Below, piece by piece: positions 7,328-17,639 of a DNA stretch of 64,000 nucleotides (positions within the stretch are counted from its first letter, which is position 1; every line of letters starts with the position of its first letter). The DNA is taken from assembly GCF_000737335.2 (NCBI RefSeq), contig NZ_JMCC02000042.1:1-64000 (forward strand). The letters run 5' to 3'. This stretch comes from Enhygromyxa salina (GTDB lineage: Bacteria; Myxococcota_A; Polyangia; Nannocystales; Nannocystaceae). The translations under genes and the position numbers were made by a program. The notes under the pieces were generated by a model. That model did no database searches. It saw nothing but the letters and a program-made list of their open reading frames with translations, and had not been told where the DNA came from.

Positions 7328-10300
7328 TCACGGCCAGCGGGCCAGCGCGACCCGCTGGGTGCCCGGATCCAGGCGCAGCGCGAAGCTGTCCTTGGCGCCG
7401 ACGGCCTTGACGGTCATGCGCGCGCGGACAGTGTCCTCGCTGCGGCGATCGGGGCGGGTGACCTCGATGAACACGGTGCCGGTGACCTTGCGCATCGTCA
7501 GGATCTGCACGATCTCGTCGCCCTCGCGTTGCTCGCGGATCAGCACGCCCTGCGGTCGCAAGCCCGAGAGTCGCTGACCGCGGCGATCCACGAACGCGAT
7601 CTCGAGTCGCTCACCTGCGCGCGCTGGCCAGCGCAGCTCCGCGCGAAGCTCGGGGTTGCCGTGCAGGCCCTGCTTGGCTGGGCGAACACCTTCGCTGATC
7701 GTGCGCGCGGCCTGGTCGAGGGTCTTGATGCCCTTGCTGTCGAGCACGCGCTGGCGGGCGTTGCTCAGCGCGAGGCGGGCGTCGTCTTGCCGGCCGGACT
7801 CGACCAGGCACTCGACCAGCGCCGCGGCGTGCTGACCGTCGCTGGGATCGATGCTGACCAGCGCGCGACGGTGCGAGCAAGCGCGCTCGAGGTCACCCGT
7901 GAAGGTCAGCGCGTCGGCCATTCGTGCGTGGAGCTTGGTCGAGAAGGGATCGACCTCGATCGCGCTGGCGTACGCGCGCCCGGCCAGGGGATCACCCGCT
8001 GCGGCCAGCATGTCGGCGTGGGCCAGCAGCGCGGGGGCATGGTCGGGATCGGCGACAGCCCACGCGGCGGCGAAGGCCAGCGCGTTGGGATCGCCGTCGC
8101 GCGCGGCCTCGCGAACCAGCTTGCGGTGGGCTTGGCGATCCGCGGGGTTGCGATCGCGGGCGGCCTGCAGCTCGACGATCCGAGCGCGCTCGCTTGCGCT
8201 TGGGCCCGAAGCGGCCCGCACTTGCATGCTGGGACGCCAGTGGCGTCCGCGGTCGCGCGGGGCGTCTTGCCATTCACCGCCACCGCCGCCGCCGCTGCCG
8301 CTCCAACCGCCGTTGAAGGGGTCCTCGTCCGCCGCGATCTTGTTGGCGGGCGAGGGCGCCGGCTTGGGCTTGGAGGACTTCTTGGGCGACGGCTCGGGGG
8401 CGAACCCGCCGGCTGCCCGGCCGCTGCCGCCGTCCCCAAAGTCGCCGCCGCCGATCGACCCTTCGAACTCCTCCGCTTCGTCTTCGTCTTCGTCGTCCTC
8501 GGCGAACGCGGATGGCTCGCGAGACCTGCGTTCGGCGGGGGCCGAGGGCGCGAGCGGATCGAACTCGTCTTTGCTTGGCTGCCCGCCGGAGGAGTTCGAT
8601 TTCGACGCCTCCTTTTCCGCGGCCTCGCTCGTCGTCGCGTCGGCGATCGTGTTGGGCGCTGCGCCGCTCGGGACCGCGGTCGCGGCCGCCGAGTCGATCA
8701 CACCGTCCCAGCCGTGCTTGGCTTCGGCCTGGCGGGCGACGTTGAACTCCCGATACATGCGGTCGTTCTCGAGCACGAGCAGGGCGGTGAAGCGCGACAG
8801 CACGTTGAACTCGCGCGAGAGCTCGACGATGCGATCGCGGGCGTCCGCGCCCTCGGTCTGGGTCAGGTGGGTGATCTCTTGCTGGGCCCACGTCCGCGGC
8901 AGGTGGGCGTGAATACCCGACGCGCCGCTCTTGGAGTACTCGGCGTCGAGCATGACCTGGAAGCGCTCGTCGACCACGCCAGCTGGCCCGCGACCGTGCA
9001 GGCGGACGTCGCCACGCAGCTGCGAGGCCGCGCCGTCGGCGAGCTTGCCGAACACCGTGAGCGAGTCGCCCGGCCGCAGCGCGGGGATCGAGCGGGGGTA
9101 CACATCGGTCAGCCCGCTGGGCAGATCCAGCGCGAGGTCGCGGGCAACGGGCACCTGCGCGCGCAGCCGCAGCTCGCGGGCCAGCGCGTCGAGATCGTCG
9201 CGGGCGTCGGCCTGCAGCAGGTCGCCGCCGCTCTGCCGGACCAGGCTGTCGAGCACCAGCAAGTCGGAGCGGGCGCCCAAGGCCACTGCCTGGATCCGCA
9301 GGGAGCCCAGCTGCTCGCGGGCGAGCTCGCCGAGCTCGTCGGGGGTCAGCGCGCCGGAGGTTGGGGTCCCGTCGCCAAAGTACACGACCACGCGCTCGAC
9401 CTCGCCGGCCTCGCCTGTCAGGGCATCGTCGGCGCGCTCGAGCATGTTGCCAAGGTCGCTCGCGCCGGCCAGCGACTGCGCGTCCAAGAAGCGATCGAGC
9501 GCGGCCTCGGATCCGCGGGCCCGCTGCAGCTCACCGCCCAGTTGATCGCAGGCGCTGTCGCACGCCAGGACCGTGAACCGGTCGTCAGGCTCGAGGGTCG
9601 AGATCATCGCCTTGGTCATGCCCTTGGCCGCGGCCCACAGCTCGGGGGTGGTGCCATGGCTGCGGTCGAGCACGAACGCGTAGTGGACGGGGCGGGGATC
9701 CGCGGCGAGCTCGAGCTTGGGCTCGAGGGTGAGCATGAAGTAGCCCTGGCCGTCGCGGTCGCGGTGGGTGGCGGCCTGGACTCGCTGTTGCTCGGCTGGC
9801 AGCGGAATGTCGACGCCCAGCTCGTGGGTGGGCAGGTACTCGCGCTCGCGCATGGACAGGCGCAGGCCGCCGCCGCGCGCTTGGGTGCGGGCGAGCTCGG
9901 CCATCGGCGTGGCGACTTGGGCCAGAGACTCCGCGTCGAGGCTGGTCCCGTCGATCTCGACGTCAAACTCGAAGTCACCGATCTCGGTCGCCGTGGCCCC
10001 GGAGCCGCCCATGGGGTAGCGGTAGCGAAGGGCGTCGCCAACGGCGGGGAGCACCTGCGTGTAGGCGATCTTGATCCGCCGCTCACCCTTGCCTGGGATC
10101 GGGAAGATGTTGAGCTTGAACACCCCGCCGGCCTCCCACTGCAAGAGCGCCGGATCGCGGGGCACGGTCGCGTCGACGATCTGCCGGAAGATCTGCCGCG
10201 CGCGCTGCTTCTCGAGCATCTCGCCGCGCATCCAGGTGTCGCCGACCAGCAGCTGAAGATCCGAGATCGAGGCGTCGGCCGGCAGCGGGAATTGATAGAT

Positions 10301-11182
10301 GCCCTCCAGGGTCTGGCTCGAGTCGTTGTGGAACGCCTGCTCGATCTCGGTGCGCGCGATCCGGCCCGAGATCGAGACGCTGACCCGCTGCTCGGTCAGA
10401 CGAAGCGACTGTCGCTCCACGCTCGAGCCAGCCCGCCGCGCGACCAAGCTGCCGACCCCGCGCGGGACATCGCTGGCGAGCTGGGCGCTCTGCTCGAAGG
10501 CCGAAGCCCACGCAGCCTGTTGGAGGGGGGCCAAGCTCAGGGTGGGCTCGACCGCCGCGGCGAGGATCTGCGGATCGGGCGGGGTCTGTGGCCGGGTGCT
10601 GGGGGTGGTCGGCGTCGAGATGCTCGCGCCCGGGCTCAGCGGGATCTCGCGCCCATCCGTGAACAGCAGCGCCCGACCCTGGATGACCCCAAAGTGGCGG
10701 GTCTCGTCGGTCGCGTGGAGCTCGGCCTCTCCACGCTCGACCACCAAGCGATCGTTCGCCGCCCGAACCTCGATCGGTCCTTTGTCATCGGCGAGGACCA
10801 CCAACCGACCTTGGGTCAGCTCGACGTTGGCGCTGCCGTCTTTGGCGAACCCGAGCCGGCTGTCCTCGTCGAGGCGCAGGCGCTGGCCGCTGCTGAGCTC
10901 GAGCTCGACCCGGGTCCCGCGAGGCAACGTGATCCATTGGCCAGCGTGGATCGTCGCGCCCTCACCCATGAACGCGCCTTCGGGCAGATCCGGCGACTGC
11001 ACCCCCCGCAGCCCGTGGATCTTGGCGACGGTGGCCACCGCCACGTCGCGGGTCGCCGCTTGCTCGGCGCTCCAATTGGCTTCGCCCTCGGCTGCGGCCT
11101 GATCGGGGGCGGGTTGGTGACAGGCCCCGATCAAGGGCAGCGCGAGGGCGAACAGCGGCAGAGACAGGTGGGTAGCGCGCAC
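7328..11182 (-). CDS. Giant FecR/VIT/vWA lipoprotein
   Basis: A 1284-residue lipoprotein; the lipobox LIGAC places the lipidated Cys at residue 21. Order of parts: a FecR-like domain (about 75-170, GATIHAGQWITLPRGTRVEL), a VIT domain (about 255-390, with EIEQAFHNDSSQTLEGIYQF), and a von Willebrand A domain (about 490-670, VHYAFVLDRSHG). A long Gly/Ser/Pro-rich disordered stretch follows (about 850-1000), then a helical TPR-like region (about 1020-1200) and a short C-terminal beta domain. VIT-vWA proteins are usually exported adhesion or scaffold proteins. The vWA metal site is degenerate (DRSHG rather than DxSxS). GTG start at 11182. Confidence 0.88.
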   Translation of the reverse strand: MRATHLSLPLFALALPLIGACHQPAPDQAAAEGEANWSAEQAATRDVAVATVAKIHGLRGVQSPDLPEGAFMGEGATIHAGQWITLPRGTRVELELSSGQRLRLDEDSRLGFAKDGSANVELTQGRLVVLADDKGPIEVRAANDRLVVERGEAELHATDETRHFGVIQGRALLFTDGREIPLSPGASISTPTTPSTRPQTPPDPQILAAAVEPTLSLAPLQQAAWASAFEQSAQLASDVPRGVGSLVARRAGSSVERQSLRLTEQRVSVSISGRIARTEIEQAFHNDSSQTLEGIYQFPLPADASISDLQLLVGDTWMRGEMLEKQRARQIFRQIVDATVPRDPALLQWEAGGVFKLNIFPIPGKGERRIKIAYTQVLPAVGDALRYRYPMGGSGATATEIGDFEFDVEIDGTSLDAESLAQVATPMAELARTQARGGGLRLSMREREYLPTHELGVDIPLPAEQQRVQAATHRDRDGQGYFMLTLEPKLELAADPRPVHYAFVLDRSHGTTPELWAAAKGMTKAMISTLEPDDRFTVLACDSACDQLGGELQRARGSEAALDRFLDAQSLAGASDLGNMLERADDALTGEAGEVERVVVYFGDGTPTSGALTPDELGELAREQLGSLRIQAVALGARSDLLVLDSLVRQSGGDLLQADARDDLDALARELRLRAQVPVARDLALDLPSGLTDVYPRSIPALRPGDSLTVFGKLADGAASQLRGDVRLHGRGPAGVVDERFQVMLDAEYSKSGASGIHAHLPRTWAQQEITHLTQTEGADARDRIVELSREFNVLSRFTALLVLENDRMYREFNVARQAEAKHGWDGVIDSAAATAVPSGAAPNTIADATTSEAAEKEASKSNSSGGQPSKDEFDPLAPSAPAERRSREPSAFAEDDEDEDEAEEFEGSIGGGDFGDGGSGRAAGGFAPEPSPKKSSKPKPAPSPANKIAADEDPFNGGWSGSGGGGGGEWQDAPRDRGRHWRPSMQVRAASGPSASERARIVELQAARDRNPADRQAHRKLVREAARDGDPNALAFAAAWAVADPDHAPALLAHADMLAAAGDPLAGRAYASAIEVDPFSTKLHARMADALTFTGDLERACSHRRALVSIDPSDGQHAAALVECLVESGRQDDARLALSNARQRVLDSKGIKTLDQAARTISEGVRPAKQGLHGNPELRAELRWPARAGERLEIAFVDRRGQRLSGLRPQGVLIREQREGDEIVQILTMRKVTGTVFIEVTRPDRRSEDTVRARMTVKAVGAKDSFALRLDPGTQRVALARWP

Positions 11183-11226
11183 GCGCGGGCAAACGCAGCC
11201 GCTCGAAGCGGCCTTTCAGGCCCGGT

Positions 11227-11826
11227 CTAGAAGTCCCCGAACAGCTCGGAGATGCGCACGTCGAGCGAGTTGGCGATCTTGAACAGCGACGAGACCGAGG
11301 CCGACGACTCCGCCCGCTCGATCTGGCTGAGCAGCGAGACCGACAGCCCGGCGCGCTTGTGCATCTGCTTGAGTGTGAGCTGCTTCTTGCGCCGCTCTTC
11401 ACGGATCCGCGCCCCGATCGTGATGTGCAGCTCGTCTTCGCGGCGGACCACGATGCCCTTCTTGCGGGCGACCCGGGCGATGGTCTCGCGCATGTCTTCG
11501 CCCGAGAAGGGCTTTTGCATGTACGCCGAGACATCGAGGTTGATCGCATCGGTCGCGGACTCGAGGCTCGGGTACGCGGTCAGGATGATCGCCGCGATGT
11601 CCTTGTCGACCTTGCGGATCTTCTCGAGCAGCTCGAGCCCGTTGATGCCGGGCATCTTCAGGTCGAGGATCAAGATGTGGAAGGTCTCTTGGGTCTTGAG
11701 CTTCTCGAGCCCCGCCTGAGGATCGTTGATCGCCACGACCTCGCAGCCGTCAGGGGTCAAGAGCTCCTGCAAGTACTCGCAGACCTTGACGTCATCGTCG
11801 ATGATGAGGACGCGGAGTCGGGACAC
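11227..11826 (-). CDS. Response regulator with Cro/C1 HTH, copy 1
   Basis: A 199-residue cytoplasmic regulator. Residues 1-125 are a receiver domain with the acidic pair IDDD near residue 9, phospho-acceptor Asp in ILDLKMPG near 56, and the conserved Lys in MQKPFSGE near 107. Residues about 135-195 are a Cro/C1-type helix-turn-helix (IREERRKKQLTLKQMHKRAGLSVSLLSQIE is read as the DNA-binding part, shown here as two motifs: LTLKQMHKRAG and SVSLLSQIERAE). This is an unusual output domain for a response regulator. A very similar paralogue lies at 12360. No histidine kinase is adjacent. Start is GTG at 11826. Confidence 0.92.
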   Translation of the reverse strand: MSRLRVLIIDDDVKVCEYLQELLTPDGCEVVAINDPQAGLEKLKTQETFHILILDLKMPGINGLELLEKIRKVDKDIAAIILTAYPSLESATDAINLDVSAYMQKPFSGEDMRETIARVARKKGIVVRREDELHITIGARIREERRKKQLTLKQMHKRAGLSVSLLSQIERAESSASVSSLFKIANSLDVRISELFGDF

Positions 11827-12092
11827 ATCTGCATGATGAAGCTTTCTTTAGACCCCCACAAGCATCATGGACTTCGCCACGCACGGCCCCTGCGCGACCG
11901 GTGCCTCACCGCACTCGCTCGATGCCTGGCCAATTTGTGCGCCGCCGCATGATCTCTCCCCAAAACGGTGCTCGAAGGCTCCGCTCGCCGAGTCCCGCAC
12001 GCTCCGCTGCGCCAGAGACGACCCAAGATCGAGGCGCGGTCTCGCCCCAGGCGCCCGCGGCACCCGAAGCCACGCGGCCGGTATGTGGGCGC

Positions 12093-12358
12093 AGCGAGTG
12101 ACCGCGAAGTGCGAAGGGGTCTGTGGGGGTCTAAACCCGCAGAAGCCCCCTTGGAGGGGGCCACACATGCCGCCGCGAACAGCCAGCCCATTGGGAGCGA
12201 GCGAAGCGAGTGACCGCGAAGTGCGAAGGGGTCTGTGGGGGTCTAAACCCGCAGAAGCCCCCTTGGAGGGGGCCACACATGCCGCCGCGAACAGCCAGCC
12301 CATTGGGAGCGAGCGAAGCGAGTGACCGCGAAGTGCGAAGGCGGCCGGGGGGGTCTAA
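12093..12358. repeat. 112-bp direct repeats, two full and one partial copy
   Basis: The word AGCGAGTGACCGCGAAGTGC starts at 12093, 12205 and 12317, exactly 112 bases apart. Copies 1 and 2 (12093-12204 and 12205-12316) are nearly identical; copy 3 stops after about 40 bases, just before the end of the second response regulator gene. Each full copy holds a GCCCCC-TTGGA-GGGGGC hairpin (first one at 12145-12161). Bases 11827-12092 upstream hold no recognisable gene. The repeats fill the space between the duplicated regulators and may be a trace of the duplication. Confidence 0.93.
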
Positions 12359-12359
12359 A

Positions 12360-12959
12360 TCAAAAATCGCCGAAGAGTTCGACGATGCGGACGTCGAGCG
12401 CGTTGGCGATCTTGTACAGCGAAGACACCGAAGCCGACGACTCCGCCCGCTCGATCTGGCTGAGCAGCGACACCGAGAGGTTCGTCCGCCGCCCCATCTG
12501 CTTGAGGGTCAGCTCTCGCTTCTTGCGGACCTCGCGGATCCGGGCGCCGATCGTGATGTGCAGCTCGTCCTCACGGCGGACGACGATGCCCTTCTTGCGG
12601 GCGACCCGAGCGATCGTCTCGCGCATCTCGTCGCCCGAGAAGGGCTTTTGCATGTACGCCGAGACATCCAGGTTGATCGCGTCGGTCGCCGACTCGAGGC
12701 TGGGATACGCGGTCAAGATGATCGCGGCGATGTCCTTGTTGAACTTGCGGATCTGCTCGAGCAGCTCGATGCCTTCGACGCCGGGCATCTTTAGATCGAG
12801 GATCAAGATGTGGAAGGTCTCTTGCGCCTTCAGACGCTCGAAGCCAGCGTGCGGGTCCGTCTCTGACACCACCTCGCAGCCATCGGCGGTCAGCAGCTCA
12901 CGCAAGAACTCGCAGACGTTGGCATCGTCGTCGATCGTGAGGACGCGTAGCCGTGACAC
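12360..12959 (-). CDS. Response regulator with Cro/C1 HTH, copy 2
   Basis: A 199-residue paralogue of the gene at 11227: same length, same receiver and helix-turn-helix layout. The stretch from ILDLKMPG to ITIGARIRE is almost unchanged. Differences gather in three places: residues 25-50 of the receiver, 75-82 (EQIRKFNKD against EKIRKVDKD), and the HTH recognition region (MGRRTNLSVSL against MHKRAGLSVSL). This suggests the copies respond to different kinases or bind different operators while keeping the same mechanism. GTG start at 12959. The stop follows directly on the third partial 112-bp repeat. Confidence 0.92.
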   Translation of the reverse strand: MSRLRVLTIDDDANVCEFLRELLTADGCEVVSETDPHAGFERLKAQETFHILILDLKMPGVEGIELLEQIRKFNKDIAAIILTAYPSLESATDAINLDVSAYMQKPFSGDEMRETIARVARKKGIVVRREDELHITIGARIREVRKKRELTLKQMGRRTNLSVSLLSQIERAESSASVSSLYKIANALDVRIVELFGDF

Positions 12960-13039
12960 GTTCGCAGCATGCCAGGTTTTGGATCTGCGTGCAGGTCAAT
13001 GCGCCGCTGACGGCGACCTCGCGGCGCGATCCAGAACAT

Positions 13040-13070
13040 AAAAAAATGGGGGCCCGCCTGGCGAGCCCCC
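13040..13070 (-). terminator. Rho-independent terminator after tRNA-Pro
   Basis: On the minus strand, eight bases past the tRNA 3' end, GGGGGCTCGCC-AGG-CGGGCCCCC can form a GC-rich hairpin (13048-13070). It is followed by ATTTTTTT (13047 down to 13040). This is a textbook intrinsic terminator for the tRNA transcript. Confidence 0.88.
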
Positions 13071-13077
13071 TTTGTTG

Positions 13078-13151
13078 TCGGGGCGAGAGGATTCGAACCT
13101 CCGACCTTTCGGTCCCGAACCGAACGCGCTACCAGGCTGCGCTACGCCCCG
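13078..13151 (-). tRNA. tRNA-Pro (anticodon CGG)
   Basis: A 74-base cloverleaf on the minus strand. The acceptor stem CGGGGCG pairs with CGCCCCG and is followed by discriminator A. The D arm is GCGCAGCCTGGTAGCGC. The anticodon stem TTCGG/CCGAA encloses loop TTCGGGA, giving anticodon CGG (13115-13117). The T arm is GGAGGTTCGAATCCTC. The 3' CCA is not encoded (CAA follows the discriminator), so it must be added enzymatically. Confidence 0.97.
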
Positions 13152-13305
13152 GAATGGAGCGGGTAGGTAGCATCGCCCCGAACCGTTGTCAAAGGGCCTG
13201 CGCGGGTATTTGCAGGCCGCTCGGCGGGTTGTGTTGGCAGCGCAGGATCGAGGGCGCGGCGATCCCGGAGGCTGGGGTTTCAGGTCGAGCTGGGACCCGG
13301 CCAGC

Positions 13306-14508
<1,203 letters not shown>

Positions 14509-14563
14509 CGTGGTACAGCGCTCGCTGACCCAGGGTCAGCCGTCGGACGGTAACACGAGTCGC

Positions 14564-15349
14564 ATGCCAAGCCCACGAGATGAGCAGATTCGCGATCCAC
14601 GTCCGCTGACAGAGCTCCGGCCCGAGCGCCTCGCAACGCTGCGGGTCATCGCCACGGACGTCGACGGGACACTGACCCGCGCGGGCAAGCTTGGGTCGGA
14701 TCTGCTGGAAGCGCTCGCGCAGCTGAGCGCAGCTGGGTTTCGCGTGATCCCGATCAGCGGTCGGCCGGCCGGCGAGGTCATGGGGCTGTGTCGCTACCTG
14801 CCGGGGGTGAGCTTCGGGGTGGCAGAGAACGGGCTGCTGGAGATCGAGCCCGATCACGCGCCGCGCTGGCTCGGCGAGGTACCCGATGTCGAGCGGCTGC
14901 GCGTCGTGGGTGAGCACATGAACCAGGCTCACGGCGCGGGGTTGCGCCTGACTGGGGATGCCTTTTGTCGGCTTGGGGACGTCGCGTATGAGCGCGATGG
15001 CCGCGACGAGACCGAGCTGCTCCGGCTGCGCGAGCTGGCCGAGGCCGAGGGCGTGCACCTGATCTGGTCGAACGTGCATGTACACCTGGCTGCGCAGCGA
15101 CCCGACAAGGGCGCGGGGCTGCTGCGGCTGCTGAACCAGCGCGGGATCGATCCGCTGAGCGTGGTGACGGTGGGTGACGCACCGAATGACGGCGGGCTGT
15201 TCGAGGCGGATCGCTTCGGGCTGACAGTCGGGACCGCGGACGTGGTCGCGCAGCGGCGGTGGTTCTCGGCGCTGCCAGAATTCACAACGGCCGAGCGCGA
15301 GGTCGATGGGTTCCTCGCGCTCTCGGGCTGGCTGTGCGGTCGGGGGTAG
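14564..15349 (+). CDS. HAD-IIB family hydrolase (sugar-phosphatase-like)
   Basis: A 261-residue cytoplasmic hydrolase. Motif I is DVDGTLT (nucleophile Asp32 and acid/base Asp34). A motif II-like ISGRPAGEV is near residue 66. The conserved Lys of motif III is in RPDKGAG, and motif IV is GDAPNDGG. This layout fits the Cof/mannosyl-3-phosphoglycerate phosphatase/phosphoglycolate phosphatase group. The exact substrate cannot be read. ATG 14564 is preferred to an in-frame start at 14510, which has no ribosome binding site and would collide with the divergent promoter region. Confidence 0.85.
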   Translation: MPSPRDEQIRDPRPLTELRPERLATLRVIATDVDGTLTRAGKLGSDLLEALAQLSAAGFRVIPISGRPAGEVMGLCRYLPGVSFGVAENGLLEIEPDHAPRWLGEVPDVERLRVVGEHMNQAHGAGLRLTGDAFCRLGDVAYERDGRDETELLRLRELAEAEGVHLIWSNVHVHLAAQRPDKGAGLLRLLNQRGIDPLSVVTVGDAPNDGGLFEADRFGLTVGTADVVAQRRWFSALPEFTTAEREVDGFLALSGWLCGRG

Positions 15350-15427
15350 GCGCAGGGGCTTGCACGCTACTTGCCGCACACCCGCGGAGGCTTCTCGCGT
15401 GGCGTTTCATCCTATAGTGCGCGCACG

Positions 15428-16540
15428 ATGAAGATCGGCGTCCCGAAGGAGATCAAGAACCACGAGTACCGCGTCGGTATGCAGCCCGCGGGTGTCCGCG
15501 CGCTCGTCAACGCTGGCCATGAGGTCGTCGTCGAGCACCTTGCCGGTGACGGCAGCGGGTTCACGGACGAGGCCTTCGAGGGGTCCGGGGCGCGCATCGT
15601 TGCGACCGCCGCGGAAGCCTGGGGCGCCGACATGGTCGTGAAGGTGAAAGAGCCGCTGCCCGAGGAGTACGGGTATTTTCGGCCAGGGTTGATCCTCTAC
15701 ACCTATCTGCACCTGGCCGCGGTCCCGCGACTCACCAAAGAGTTGATGGCCAACAAGGTCCGGGGGATCGCGTACGAGACGATCACCGATGACGTGGGTG
15801 GGCTGCCGCTGCTGCGTCCGATGAGCGAGATCGCTGGGCGCATGGCGCCGCAGGTTGGGGCCTGGTCGCTCGAGCGGGCGAACGGTGGGCGTGGGTTGTT
15901 GCTTGGCGGCGTGCCGGGGACCCGGCGCGGGCGGGTGACCGTGATCGGTGGCGGCATCGTTGGAACCGCGGCGGCTCGGATCGCGATTGGGCTCGGGGCC
16001 CAGGTGACCGTGCTCGACGTGTCGCAGGCGCGGATGGGCTACCTCGAGGATGTGTTTGGCAACAACCTCGAGACCTTGTTCTCAAACCCAGAGAACATCG
16101 AGAAGAAGGTGCTGACGGCGGACCTGGTGATCGGGGCGGTGTTGGTGCCTGGGGCGGCGGCGCCAAAGCTGGTCAGCGAGGAGCTGGTCCAGGGGATGAA
16201 GCCAGGGTCGGTGATCGTGGACGTGGCGGTGGACCAGGGCGGGTGCATTGCAACCTGTCGGGCCACGACCCATCAGGAGCCAACCTATGTGGCGCATGGG
16301 GTGGTGCATTACTGCGTCGCGAACATGCCGGGGGCGGTGCCGCGGACGAGCACCTACGCGCTGACGAACGCGACCTTGGCGTACGCGCTGCAGATTGCGA
16401 ACAAGGGGGTCGAGGAGGCCGTGCGTGGATCCTTGCACTTGGCTCGCGGGGTCAATACTTGGGATGGGGCTTGTACGGTGGAAGGCGTCGCTTCGGCGGT
16501 TGGGGTCGACTTCACGACCTTGGAGTCGCTGATCAACTGA
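15428..16540 (+). CDS. ald: Alanine dehydrogenase
   Basis: A 370-residue enzyme of the usual family length. It catalyses the reversible oxidative deamination of L-alanine to pyruvate and ammonia with NAD. The N-terminus MKIGVPKEIKNHEYRVG is diagnostic. Substrate residues Lys74 (VKVKEP) and His95 (YLHLAAVP) are in place, and the NAD-binding Rossmann loop is VIGGGIVGTAAA near residue 177. The late motif VDVAVDQGGC carries the catalytic Asp. It stands alone on the plus strand, 78 bases after the HAD gene. A start at ATG 15428 matches the family N-terminus. Confidence 0.97.
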   Translation: MKIGVPKEIKNHEYRVGMQPAGVRALVNAGHEVVVEHLAGDGSGFTDEAFEGSGARIVATAAEAWGADMVVKVKEPLPEEYGYFRPGLILYTYLHLAAVPRLTKELMANKVRGIAYETITDDVGGLPLLRPMSEIAGRMAPQVGAWSLERANGGRGLLLGGVPGTRRGRVTVIGGGIVGTAAARIAIGLGAQVTVLDVSQARMGYLEDVFGNNLETLFSNPENIEKKVLTADLVIGAVLVPGAAAPKLVSEELVQGMKPGSVIVDVAVDQGGCIATCRATTHQEPTYVAHGVVHYCVANMPGAVPRTSTYALTNATLAYALQIANKGVEEAVRGSLHLARGVNTWDGACTVEGVASAVGVDFTTLESLIN

Positions 16541-16615
16541 TTCGCTGCGCCGGGTTCGTTCGTGGTGGCTCGTCGCGCTGGCGAGGCACCGCGGGCGTAT
16601 CTGCGTGCAGGAAGC

Positions 16616-17632
16616 TCAGTTGCGCGAGTAGCTGAACCGATAGGTCAGCGGCACCGGCAGGCGATCAGAGGTGATCTTGTGGTGGACGGTCAGCTTCTTG
16701 CGGTCCGCCGAGAGCACGTAGACAATTGTCCGGGCCCCGCCCCGGCCCTCCATGTGTTGGATCAGCTTGCCGTTCTTCCAGCGGAGCCGGACTTGCAGCT
16801 TGCCGCCTTCGATGTCGGTTGACTTGGCCGTGCCGCCGTCGATCACACAGCTCGCGTTGAAGCCGGACTCGAAGGTCGTGGTGACCTTGTCGCCAGCGAC
16901 GACGATGTTGACGGTGCCCTCTACGGGGTTGGTCGCTGCCAGGCGCTTGCGCGCGAGCCCACGAATGGCGCCGTTGAGCGCGTTGACCGTGGCCTCGAGG
17001 GCGGTGTCGAAGTCGGCGCGCTGCGAGCTGCCGCCGACGTAGCGGAAGCTTCCGTGAAAGTCGGCGCTGGTGATCGGAGCTGGGCTTGCAGGCTTGGCAG
17101 GGGCTGGGCTGGGCGTTGGCGTGGGCTCGACCACGGGGGCGGGCGGGGGCGCTTGCGCTGGGTCTTCGCCGGCCGGTGTGTCGGCTGTTGGTTGCGTGTC
17201 GGCTGTCGGTTGCGCGGGCGAGCCGGGCTTTGGCGCTTCAGCGGTGCTGGAGGCCGCTGTACCGCCGGATGCGGATGCGGATGCGGATGCGGATGCGGAT
17301 GCGGATGCGGGCGCGGGCGCGGGCATGGCCGGGTCCGTCGGCACGCCTTCGGTGGGCTGTGCTTCGGGCGGCGAGCCAACCTCGGCGAGCGCCAGCGCCT
17401 GGGCCCGGTCGCCGGAGTCGACGGGCTCTGCGGGGGGCGAGGCGATGGGCTCGTCACTGCCGGTCTCAATCGCGTCGACCCAAGGATCGTCGAGCGGATC
17501 GGCGACCGGCTTCTGCTCGTCCTTGCAGCTGCTGAGCAGGGTCAGCGCGACGCTCAGTACCCAGGCAGTTTGGCGCGACCGGTTGTTCGTTTTTCGGGCC
17601 ATCGGCAGCTTGGCAATCTCGACGTTGGGCAT
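16616..17632 (-). CDS. Lipoprotein with (Ser-Ala)n linker
   Basis: A 338-residue lipoprotein; lipobox LLSSC. A long Ala/Pro-rich linker follows, with a run of about nine Ser-Ala pairs. A C-terminal domain (about 195-338) looks beta-rich and unrelated to anything I recognise. It contains a single Cys (NASCVIDG). The linker run comes from a GCGGAT hexamer repeated about seven times at 17265-17310. The start lies seven bases after the stop of the DUF692 partner gene, with AAGGAG inside the end of that gene, so it belongs to the DUF692 operon. Confidence 0.8.
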   Translation of the reverse strand: MPNVEIAKLPMARKTNNRSRQTAWVLSVALTLLSSCKDEQKPVADPLDDPWVDAIETGSDEPIASPPAEPVDSGDRAQALALAEVGSPPEAQPTEGVPTDPAMPAPAPASASASASASASASGGTAASSTAEAPKPGSPAQPTADTQPTADTPAGEDPAQAPPPAPVVEPTPTPSPAPAKPASPAPITSADFHGSFRYVGGSSQRADFDTALEATVNALNGAIRGLARKRLAATNPVEGTVNIVVAGDKVTTTFESGFNASCVIDGGTAKSTDIEGGKLQVRLRWKNGKLIQHMEGRGGARTIVYVLSADRKKLTVHHKITSDRLPVPLTYRFSYSRN

Positions 17633-17639
17633 GGGATGG

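Noticed and set aside
6962..11230. 1422-residue plus-strand frame
   Set aside because: Antisense shadow of ArsH and the VIT/vWA lipoprotein; composition is Arg/Gly/Leu-rich without domains.
12210..12794. Plus-strand frames over the 112-bp repeats
   Set aside because: They translate non-coding repeats and run antisense into the second response regulator.
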